This document shows positions 47,996 to 57,923 of a DNA stretch of 64,000 nucleotides, one piece after another. The position numbers were made by a program, and so were the translations under genes. Origin of the DNA: Paraconiothyrium sp. Pb-2020 (lineage: Eukaryota > Ascomycota > Dothideomycetes > Pleosporales > Didymosphaeriaceae); assembly GCA_022419385.1 (NCBI GenBank), contig JAJUBI010000001.1, positions 3,162,001 through 3,226,000 on the forward strand, in the 5' to 3' direction. Positions within the stretch are counted from its first letter, which is position 1. The number at the start of each line of letters is the position of its first letter. Under the pieces are notes generated by a model that made no database searches, was not told the origin of the DNA, and worked only from the letters and a program-made list of their open reading frames with translations.

Positions 47996-50900
47996 CTCGA
48001 CCGTGGAGGCTCTCGTAGTAGTCGAAAGTTAGTCGAAGCTGGTAGAAGTCCTCCAGTATACTGGCGTTGGAGGTGCTTTTGGGAGCTTCTACGGGGGTAT
48101 GCGCGAGACTGTCTATCCTGGATGCAATAAGTCAGTTATGTTTACCAGGGTCAAACAAAAAGTGCTTTTCCGTTGTTGGGCGCACGGGCCGAATGGAAGC
48201 TTCCAAGCTCCCAAGCTGCAACCGTGGATGAGAGGAGAAGACGCGCTCGAATGATATGTTTGTTGGGTCGATGGACATGGGTACGTACCTCGGGATGCAG
48301 ACCCAGCTGCAATTGGGTCCGTCTCGCCGTAACGGGAGCAGAGAGGGAGGCGAGTGAGGCAGACAAGGGAGGACAGCAACAACTCAACTGGAGGGCAATC
48401 TGGTGAGGGCGTAGAGGCCTCTTTATGGAGTTGCAGACTTGGCTTCCACAAAGCAACGCACTAGGACAGCCTGTGCCGGCCCTGGAGCGGACGTGCGTGG
48501 GTGAAGGTGTAGGGGTGCGCCTCTGCAAATGCCACCGTCTCGTTTGGATCGCCCAGCCAGCAGGTATGTGCTCCTGTCGCTGGCGGCAGGTGCCTGTGCA
48601 GATCGACGGCTTGGCCCGGCTCTTTCTGTGCCTCAGCGCCGCGCTGCTCAAACAGGCGTGAAGCAGTTGAGGCTGCGAGCTGCCCAGAACGTCCACCCTC
48701 GCCTTCGACGCCCCAAGCCGCCGTCGCGCCCTCTTTCTGGCGCACCCCCGAGACCGTTAGCGGCCGAGCGGCATCGACAAGGATCGCGCGCTCTTGGCGT
48801 TGCCCCAGAGTCGATGGCGCGTCAGCCAACCCTGCGAAGAATGCTCCATCTCGCAGCCTGGGCGGTTCTGCCCGCGCGCCGTCGACGTGCGGCTCCATGT
48901 TGTTTTGGCTCCGCTAAATGACCTCCACACACACGGAACTCGGCCGCTCCACTGCGCGGTTTTGCAACCTCACTTTCAGATCATCTACATCGACGTACAG
49001 CCGTCTTGTCCAGCCGGGCGGATACATTGGACTCAAGAGCGCCATTTTCCAAAGCTCGTCTTGGCTGCGACCCACGCAAAGTCAAGAGACGGCTAACTTT
49101 GTTTCGAGTCACATGCCCCAACGTCCGTGAAACTTTGAGAGCCTCGCACTCCAGATCTTCGCAAACGCCCGTACCTTTTCCCCAGACAAGGGTCCAAGGT
49201 GCCTATCCAAGTTCATAGGTTCAACACCGTGCAAGTGTTGCGTACCCCGCTGCTGCTCCATACTCCGCGCACACGTTTCATCGCTGTGCGGTACTTCGCC
49301 GTCACTTCAAAGCCCAGCAACTCTGCCATCTTGCTTGTGTCCCCACGCCAAGCATCTGTAGCACCACATCGCGAGCCTGTTGCAATTGCCAAGAGTGGAA
49401 TGAGAGGACCCGCCGGCTGTGCGATGACAGCCCGAGAACTCCCGTGGCGATATATGAAGATGAACAACACCGTCGCTGGAGGGCAGCCTCATCGTTGTAT
49501 CCATGTTGCTTGGCCGCCTTGGAGCATTTTGCCATCTGGACCTCGATGAGGAATTTATACTCGACAGGGGCCCGTCGATTCACGAGCTAATACGTTAGAA
49601 CGCCGACTCCTCGCACATCAAACAGATAGAGTTGCCAGGGCTTGGCCGTGGGCTTGGTAGTCAAACTGTCCTATCGCGATTCGTCTAATCCATTGCTTCT
49701 GAGATGCCCTTACGTTGATGGCCGGTGGTGGCACGCAAGACACCGCCGAGATCTACGTTTCGAAGGTCCTGTCGACTTGAGCGCCATCGCCCCTGCGATT
49801 TGATGCGATGTTGAGTTCGGCGCAAGGCATTGCTGGACGTCGACTTGCGACTTCCTTGAGATAGGCCTAGCGTAAAATGCCCTGCATGCGCGAAGTCCAG
49901 CCACCAGCAGCGCCCGCGGCCGACAAAGCTATCTACCGGAGAATACAGATAATGCCTGTGCAACATAGACTCTTCATGAACACGGAATGGCAACGGCAAT
50001 AGTGCCTCCAAGAAATTGATATGCTAGGGTGACCTTCCTGAGAGGCTTTACCTCCTCCTAATTGGGCCATGCTGGTCGATCCGGTTGCTCTAAGCTTGGC
50101 TGCAACGCAGATAAGCGACTCGCGCACACCCTGCACACGGTTCGTCTTGCAGTACGGTGCAGGCTGAAACACAAAAGAAGCTTGTTCAATTCTCCCTGTG
50201 CTTGCATCCGTTGCAACTTCGCTATCACGGTTTCAGCAGGTTACTCACGTTCGAATCCATCACGCCGACGTGCTCTACAGGGAAGCACACGATAGTCGTC
50301 CATCTTCGATCCGCCAATGCGCCAACCCACTGCCAATTCACATCAAGACTCCGTGATCGATTGTGATGGACACAGCTGGGCGAGGGTATTAAACTTCAAA
50401 GTCGCAGACTTTTCCTCTCAGATAGGCTTGAACAAGCGATGAACCATCCCCCGCATATTGCCAACACGATCAACAAAAGAATCAATAATCGTATGCTTTA
50501 TGCTATCCGCCAGCATGGTATAAACAGGAGGGTCTCGGATGATGCCACAATCCTCCCGGTCGTCGTCGCATTAATAGATCCGCAGGCACAATTTGATGAC
50601 CATGGACGGTATCCTCGCCGCAACAATGTCTTCCGCAAGGCTCGGCATATTTTGCGACACCATTGGCATCTGGATCACCTGCCCTTAGAGCAATAGCATC
50701 ACGGCAGCAGCACAGCACAAAAACGCTAACCCGGCGTAACATGAACGTCTGGGGAAGCTTGACGATCACTTGAAGCCAAGCCTACCATTGTGCTTCTTGC
50801 TCTACTGAGACTTTTGTGAGAATAGCCAAGATACGGCAGCATTTCGTGGGCCCTTTGGCTTGATAGAATCAATGCAGTTCGCGGTTGCTGATACTTGGGT

Positions 50901-53275
50901 TGCCTTAGGCATCCGTGGCAAAGCAAGAAGGTGGAAGCACGCGCGTGCTTGTCACACTGAGCACGGCTATACCGAGTCGTAACGCGTTTCCAATGCCCCC
51001 TTCACTTCGACTGTATCATGATCTTCTCTTCATTGTGTCTATTTCTTTTAGACGTGGCCTCAGCCTTCGCTTCGACAATCGGAGCGCCGATCTTGATGTG
51101 TTTCATTGTCATATCTTTTGCCGAGTTTTAACGCTGTCGGTAGTCGCATCGCTGTAAGAGGTTTGACGATCTGGAAGCCCCACGGAAGCTTCTATGCCTG
51201 CAGAAATCATTTGGCGTTTCTAGGCGGCGAAAGCATGCAGCCTAATAGAGAGCGATCTGCCAAGGTCTGTGAAGCATTGCCGTGGCAGCTGGTGTTTGAC
51301 GTCGCTTGGCACCACTGACCACGTAGTCCCTACAACCATCAAACAGCTGTGCGCGCGGAACTTGAAAAGCTTTGACTTCCCCAGAGTATCGCCAAGTACG
51401 GGGCACCTGCGGATCCTCTTTTCGTAGTACAGTTGGCACGTATGATTGAGCGCCCTTGGCGAGTTTGATGTCTTCATCAAGAGTGCGTGGCAAGAGCTTC
51501 GGAGTAGCTTGGCAGCTTAGGAAGGTAAGGGGTCTGGATGTTGGGCTGACTTACCGTTGGTAGGAATCTAGTGCGCTGTTGTTGTCGATTATACAACCGT
51601 TTCCCCGGACGTTCTGACTGACACGCGGAGATTTTCGAAAAAGCGATTTAACATCAGTAGTGGTGAACGCACACCCAGGACGTACCAAGACGTAGTACTG
51701 TAACAATCTTCCAGGAGAATCATCCTGAGATGATGAAGAGCACTACTTCCTTTACCCCGAGCCTCGCGATTTGCGCTCGACCGAAGGAATGGTATCACGC
51801 ACCGTCGTAAGACGCGCATCCGCACATATCTTCGGCTGTATGCTCTTGGATGTCAAAGAAGCATTGTTGATAGCATCAAGCAATTATGTGGGGTGCAAGT
51901 GGGCTCCCCAAGGCCCACATCGATGCACAAAGTCTCGGAGAGGCAGTGCACATTGGCAATGTGGCCGGTGTCCGCAAATACAAGGCATGCGCTCCGCTAC
52001 CCAGAGAAAGCTGAAGCAAGGCCACGTTCCGCAGCTGCAAGACAGGACGAACAAGTGCTTATGTAAACGACATTGGCAAAATCGCTTCAAAACTCTCGAC
52101 TATCACTTATGGCTATAAACTGCGTCAGAGTCAGACAGCTTTCTTGGGCATGTCAATAGTCTAAGAAAGACACCTACACAGGGCAATACGATTAACATCG
52201 CACCAATAACGTTAGATGACAGGATATACTGGACCTCTATCTCACCACCAATCCACTGTACTAATACCACACATACAACATATAGGCCTACAATGGAAAA
52301 ATCGACACGCACGACCAACTTCCAGCTTGGGCAATGCCCACGAATTTTAGTAAAAGCGCGATCATTTCAACGTCAGTAGCGAACCCGGCCGTCGTCACAT
52401 GGTGGGTGGTGATGTTAGATTTGCTAGTCATACTTCCCTTTGAACGAAAAATTGAGTCACCCGATAATGCAACCAACGTTCATTAAATTCTTCTTGCGCG
52501 TCACCATTATCAGTCATAGTTTTAGTCTGGCAAGAGAAGTACTTTCCATGTCTTTTATGTTCCAGGAAGCCGGCTTGGTGCTCGTCGCGCTATCATTTCT
52601 CATGCTGATACATCACAGTCAGATGTTTGAGCACAGTGACTTTTCGCACGTCTTTCAGTGATGGTGAGCAATATTACACTCATTCATTACCGCTATTGCA
52701 GATGGATCACTCCTTCCACTTTCACGACCGCGACTACCTCAACGGGCCTGACTTTGCGGTGACGCGCTTCTTCCAAGCTTACTTGCAGTAACAGCTCGAC
52801 TTGTTGTCTGTCTTACCTCAGATACTAACTACCTCTTCGTACACCTTGTCTTGCGCAAACAGCTTTACCACACCCACTCCTTTTACACAACATTTTCGGT
52901 ATCATACTAACACCTGTGCACGCTCGTTTCGGAGGAGGCCTACTTTGTTCAAGGTTTTGCGGAGATCCTGGAGATACAGTGTATCAGCGTCGGTTGTGGA
53001 TAGGAAGTCTCAGGTTTGTCTTGCCCGATTATATATTCACTGACTCTAAGTGCGGAACCTACCAGTGACGCTCACGTATACACTGCGTGAAACTCAGTGA
53101 GCTGACTCGCCGACAAGTCAAACCTCGGATATACAGACTCAGATTATACCGCGGAGCTCTCATCTATCGAACTCAAGAAGCCGTTCGTTCGTGTGTTTGA
53201 TAGTCTCGGCGCTCATCTCTGCGATACGGCGGCGAGTGCGCTGGGCGCACCAAAACCCGCGGCCATCTAATCGAA
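47996..53275. other. Long gene-free interval upstream of pma1
   Basis: About 5.3 kb. The first 1 kb or so is the likely pma1 promoter; the stretch is GC-rich with overlapping antisense open frames. The rest holds only short open frames without domain content. No transposon remnants, tRNA or terminal repeats were recognised. Confidence 0.45.
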
Positions 53276-54010
53276 ATGTCGGACCTGGAGGAATACGATC
53301 TGAGCGACGAATTTGCTGAAATGTACGAGGCTACAGCACAGACTGTTGAAGAACACGATACGACAACAAGTGGTGAGCAGAGCGAGGCGGACGATGGGGA
53401 CGTACTTACGCCTCCAGAAGAGATCTGGGACGAAGGCATTGCGGAAGATATTGGGTATGATGAGGAGTACAGCGACAATGATGACCATCGATATACTCCG
53501 GGCGATTCGCCCACACTCGGTAACGACGGAGTGACAGATACAATACCAGTACCTGAGCATGAACAACGCGATCAAGAAGGGGTAGTCCAGACGGAAGCCT
53601 CTGCGTCAACTGCCAACCCACCAGAATCAAGTCCCAATGATCCACCACCAGGGCCTCGTCTATCTAGCGTTCCTAATTACCTTGTCAGCCTAGAACAGCT
53701 TTCATCGGCCGCTGCTTTTGCGCAAGGACGACGAGGGTCAACACCAGCGCCAACGGATGACGACCGTGTCGAGGAGGGCCCATCAAGCGATATTACAACT
53801 GAGTATGAACCTGCTCGCGATACCCCAGACAGTAACAGCCCTGCCAGGAGGCACTCATTTCCCAGTCCTCTTAGTGTCGTCGGCCTGATAGCAGAGTTAC
53901 GTGCAATTTCCCGAGATGAGTGGAACCGCGTATACGGGGATGATCCCGAATACTTCCCTAATCCGTATGATTCAGTCGATTATTGGGATCACCCCTACGA
54001 GTGGCATTGA
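53276..54010 (+). CDS. Acidic low-complexity protein of unknown function
   Basis: Intronless, 244 residues, from ATG at 53276 to TGA at 54008-54010. The first 100 residues are strongly acidic (EEYDLSDEFAEMYEATAQTV and several D/E runs). The middle is rich in Ser, Pro and Thr (about residues 105-205). The end is Tyr/Trp/Asp-rich: FPNPYDSVDYWDHPYEWH. No domain is recognised. Composition suggests a largely disordered protein. The plus-strand frame is long, stop-free and not explained by an antisense gene, so it is probably coding. It lies just upstream of the USP array and may be part of the same lineage-specific set, but no link is shown. Confidence 0.6.
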   Translation: MSDLEEYDLSDEFAEMYEATAQTVEEHDTTTSGEQSEADDGDVLTPPEEIWDEGIAEDIGYDEEYSDNDDHRYTPGDSPTLGNDGVTDTIPVPEHEQRDQEGVVQTEASASTANPPESSPNDPPPGPRLSSVPNYLVSLEQLSSAAAFAQGRRGSTPAPTDDDRVEEGPSSDITTEYEPARDTPDSNSPARRHSFPSPLSVVGLIAELRAISRDEWNRVYGDDPEYFPNPYDSVDYWDHPYEWH

Positions 54011-54267
54011 GAAGCATACAATACATTGTTTCCGGACTTCAGATGGTCCCCCGCCTCAAGCTGACTGAGAGACTGGACGCCGTTCACAGCCCACAAGCGT
54101 CATTGTCTATTGCATTATAAATCATGCTCAAGTTCTATTCCTTTATTCCTATCAATCAAGTTGTCCAAGTTCCATGTCCACCTTTGTCCTCCTTTCATAT
54201 CACGCCTCCTTATTTCGCAACACATAGCCCGACAAAGCGCTACCCTCACCTCAAAGAACAACCTCAA

Positions 54268-54947
54268 ATGTCGTCTGCTAAAAATAAAGCACTCCACTCG
54301 ATTGGTCACGCGCGCGCTTTGCTTCCATTGCCACTTTCTGAGCTCAAGTGGTCTGTGTCTCTACCTCAGCATCTAGATCTCAACGCAAGTAATTAATTCC
54401 AGTATCTCATTTCAAGCATCGCAATCTAGACTGCACCGTCAAACTCATCTAATTTACGAGAACCAGTTGAAAATCCCAAGCTACAACAGCTTCCAAGTAA
54501 GCCTCCCCTCTCCATAATCTGCATGGAATGATGTTAACAACGCACCCAGCACGTCTCCACCCCCCTCCACCCCTTTACAAACGCCCCCACAAGCGCTACC
54601 CTCACCCTACTATCCGCAACGGCCCCAAGGCACGAGAGGAGAAACCGCTCCCGCTGCTGCCGTACATGGCTTCACCCAATTCACACTTATATACATCGAG
54701 AACCGCCGCGAACCTGGGTTCTGGACGCACCATCGACACGTCCGGAGGCTTGCCGAGTGGGCAAGGAAGCGCGGAATCTTACAGTGAGGTTGTAGAAGGG
54801 TATCTTTGGATTGTGGGTCGGCAGTGGCAGGGGTATTTGGGGGAGCCGAATCCGTACCGACGGGCGAGGGAGTGGGAGGTGGAGGCGAAGGAGGGGAGGG
54901 GGTGGTGGGAGGTTGTAGAGTGGGTGGAGGTGCAGGAGGGGGGGTAG
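54268..54947 (+). CDS. Small three-exon gene model, function unknown
   Basis: Exons 54268-54388, 54467-54496 and 54550-54947 share one frame through two introns of 78 and 53 bases with GTAATT/GTAAGC donors and CAG acceptors; the first has a CTAAT branch point, the second a GTTAAC. The product is 182 residues: a basic, Pro-rich middle followed by EVVEGYLWIVGRQWQGYLGE and a Glu/Trp-rich tail. No family is recognised. A caution: in exon 3 the frame shifted by one base also reads as plausible protein until a TGA at 54785-54787 (HGFTQFTLIYIENRREPG). So the gene could instead be a decayed one with a one-base displacement near 54784. Confidence 0.42.
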
Positions 54948-55867
54948 GAGGGAGAGTGAAGGAGGTGTTAACAATGGCTATCTACGGGTCTTCGAAGAAG
55001 GGGTTTCCGAATGTGTTGGAAGTTCAGATATAAGGGATGGAAAATTTGGGATTGGCTTGGAATTTACTTTGCATAGCGGGAGGAAAGGAATCGGAAGATA
55101 TGAGTGCAAATCTCGTAAGTTACTGGGCTAGTTATAAATAGCTAAATTAATGCGGATTGTTTGTGATGTGGAGCGGGCATAATACGTGTTCGCGTTTGGT
55201 AACACTCTGACATAGCGTGCAGAATTGCGGAACAATAGTCTAAGAAAGTGTGGAATTGATAGCGATGATGTCTCTGTCGTTGTCGAGAAAAACAAAGAAT
55301 GAGCCACTTGCGCATGCATATGGACTTGGATGCTGCCTGTGTCTTACGTGTAGATCAAAATCGAGGGGACAAGGTACATACAAACCTTTCCATTGCGCCT
55401 TGGAAAAAAGCGAGCGGATTGTGACAGCCCTATCTTGGTATGTTGACGCAGGCCAAATCAGGACAGATGCAACGATCGTGTAGTCCTGGCTAGAAGGACA
55501 CCATGTGTAGCTTTTGGCAAAGCTATTCTTGCTTGTTTCTTTGACTTTGTCTGAACTTGACAATGGTAACAAGGACTTCCACATAGCCCATTTGGTGTAT
55601 CCAAATTTGATAAATTCAAGCAGAACAATGCATCATACATTGGTTTCATTCTTTGTTTGTCTGGCATCGTCCTCTGCTGGATTTCTAGCTGCTCGTATTT
55701 ATGATCAGACGCGTGCGGACGGCTGGAAGTAAATTCTGCAAATCAAATGTTACAACTTACATCTCCCAAATTTACAAACTTTTTATTTTCACATTTCCAT
55801 TAAATCCATTTACTCTAAGATCAATTGGTACGAGTCTCACAACGTAGTATACCGGAGTATCGCAGCA
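54948..55867. other. Intergenic region before the USP array
   Basis: 920 bases, AT-rich in the last 150 before the ATG at 55868. No gene recognised. Confidence 0.5.
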
Positions 55868-57079
55868 ATGCCTCGACAAGTTCCCACCCGCAGGCGATAC
55901 ACTACACGTCAAACACGAATGGCTATGGAGGAATTAGGGCAAGAGTTCAGATTCTTCGACCCTAGGGAGATTCATCCTGAGCAGAGAGCTTACGATGGCA
56001 GCCTTGAACTCATACGAACGAATTGGCTAAGCGGTCCGGCATTTCGTGGAGCACATAATCTGGAACCCCGTGGGATATGGGCTGGTAGGGACTACCAAAA
56101 CTCCGTATTTCAGGCCCTCATGCATGTGCCAATTTTCCTCCAATGGATCAACCGTCACATCACAACGCCGGAATGTGCAATGATTCCACATTGTATGATA
56201 TGCTCCATGAGAGATCTCTCACAAGATTATTGGGGTGTCACAGGTCAGACCACTCCGATTCATCCTTCAGCTCCATATTTAATTAACATTCAGCTAGCCT
56301 CGTGGCGTAGCGGCAGGTTCTACAACGGCGTACCCGGAGATCCCCTTGAATTCTATCGATGGATTATCGAAGAACTAGTCGAAGATCATAACGACAGATG
56401 GAACGAAACCTTGGAAGCTATGTTCACTATGAGCTACCAACCTTACGAGACGTGCCAAACCTGTAAAGCCGACGCTCGAGTCGGCATTAGAGGACAATCC
56501 CGAGTGGTAATAGAAATCCCCATTCAGAATCCAACCGCAAGGACCATAACCGAGGAGATCACCAGAATATTCGCACAGGATCCGGTGAACTCTCCATGCG
56601 GATCTGCAGATTGCAGGAACGAGAACCGAAACAAGCTCAGGCGACTGGAAATAAAGGCAGCACCCCGGGTGCTCATAGTCAAGTTAATGATCTACGACAA
56701 CAACGGACAGAAGATATATCAAGGGCCAACTATACACGAGCAACTCGATCTTACCCCATTCCAGCAATTCGACTCAGTGCCGTTGCGCTATACATTGTCG
56801 AGTGTAATCTCGAACAGCGGACAATCGCTCAATGTTGACCAGATCGTTACCAGCGTCCGCAGCCACCCCCAATGTGCGAATCGCTATTGGAACATCAACA
56901 ACCCTAATAGGCGCGTTCTTACTAGGGGGCAGTTTCTGAGCAATCCTCAAGTTGTACCCGCGAGGCTAACCGGATACCAGGTGTATACATTGACGTACAC
57001 TAGAGACTTGAACAGAGAGAATAGTCGCGAGGTGAGGAATTTACAGACCCCTGCACAACGAGGAAGGAGGAGAAGGTGA
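55868..57079 (+). CDS. USP-family (C19) protein, copy 1: predicted dead deubiquitinase
   Basis: Intronless, 403 residues, with a basic N-terminus (VPTRRRYTTRQTR). The USP fold is recognisable by co-linear similarity to the next two genes. The zinc-finger cysteines are kept: C196/C199 (TCQTC) and C244/C249 (CGSADC). The catalytic positions are not. Where copy 2 has GNHCYWNGSLQ, this protein has GRDYQNSVFQ, so the cysteine position is D75. The GHY histidine is replaced in NVDQIV (Q325). The late acidic residue is N345 in YWNINN. It should not hydrolyse ubiquitin; by analogy with other pseudo-DUBs it could bind ubiquitin or act as a scaffold. The frame is intact throughout, so it does not look like a random pseudogene. 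Confidence 0.72.
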   Translation: MPRQVPTRRRYTTRQTRMAMEELGQEFRFFDPREIHPEQRAYDGSLELIRTNWLSGPAFRGAHNLEPRGIWAGRDYQNSVFQALMHVPIFLQWINRHITTPECAMIPHCMICSMRDLSQDYWGVTGQTTPIHPSAPYLINIQLASWRSGRFYNGVPGDPLEFYRWIIEELVEDHNDRWNETLEAMFTMSYQPYETCQTCKADARVGIRGQSRVVIEIPIQNPTARTITEEITRIFAQDPVNSPCGSADCRNENRNKLRRLEIKAAPRVLIVKLMIYDNNGQKIYQGPTIHEQLDLTPFQQFDSVPLRYTLSSVISNSGQSLNVDQIVTSVRSHPQCANRYWNINNPNRRVLTRGQFLSNPQVVPARLTGYQVYTLTYTRDLNRENSREVRNLQTPAQRGRRRR

Positions 57080-57923
57080 AGATGAGGTGAATCACGATCA
57101 ATTCGAGCTTTTAGACATCGTTTCAAAAAGAGAAAAATCAATCAATTACTTTAAAAGCACCTATATATGAAGAACCAAGTGATCCCGTGTTCTGCTGAAC
57201 AGAGGTCTTTCACAGACCAGACCCGCCTCAACATGAGTCACTATATAAGGATGACATTACTGATATACGGAACATACTACTGCCTCTGATTTGTGGCCAT
57301 AAGGGACAAGATGGAGCGTGTACAGCGTGTAATAGCATGATTTGCTCAACACGAGTATATATAGTTGCCAAACCAAATGTTGCTCAACGTGGTCAGGTCA
57401 TGATTGGCCGTTCGCCTCGTGTTTTTGCCACTATTGAGCTTGTGAAGAGGATGCGTGCAGCCCCGAAAGTCACGAGGTAGGTAAGAGCCCCTCACATCAT
57501 GCACTATGAGGACTGCACACAGGAATGCGACTTCGGCGAGGCTGTCTGATGGCTCGACACAAGGCGACAAAGAAGATTGCAAGCACAATTCCATGAGCAA
57601 GCCATTCTGTTGGCTTTCTTTGATCGGAGCCAAACATAGTTCCCAATCCATTGACAGTCCGAACAATGCGTTCTTCGATTTTTCTACTGTTCATCATTCT
57701 TTGTTGACTCGACGCCAACGTCTATCCATCTCAAGAATCAATGTACTTATAAAGCTATGTGAGGACGGACGGCTGGATTTTTTCTCTACCACTGAAGTTA
57801 TTCTACATTGTACAACTTTCTTATTGATCACATACAATTGTTATACAATCATTCGTTTTACAACGTATCGTCCTTCATTCACTTGAGGTCCCTACAACTT
57901 CTCTGTGCTGAAATCTTGCTGCA
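57080..57923. other. Intergenic region between USP copies 1 and 2
   Basis: 844 bases, AT-rich. Short open frames only; nothing recognised. I found no clear shared promoter motif among the three USP copies by eye. Confidence 0.5.

Noticed and set aside
48151..48921. Cluster of open frames upstream of pma1 on both strands
   Set aside because: GC-rich region with mutually antisense frames; none has a recognisable fold or start context. More likely promoter sequence.
50439..50696. 85-codon plus-strand frame with a His/Arg-rich product
   Set aside because: Looks faintly protein-like but has no family, no splice partners and an overlapping minus-strand frame of equal length; not enough to call a gene.
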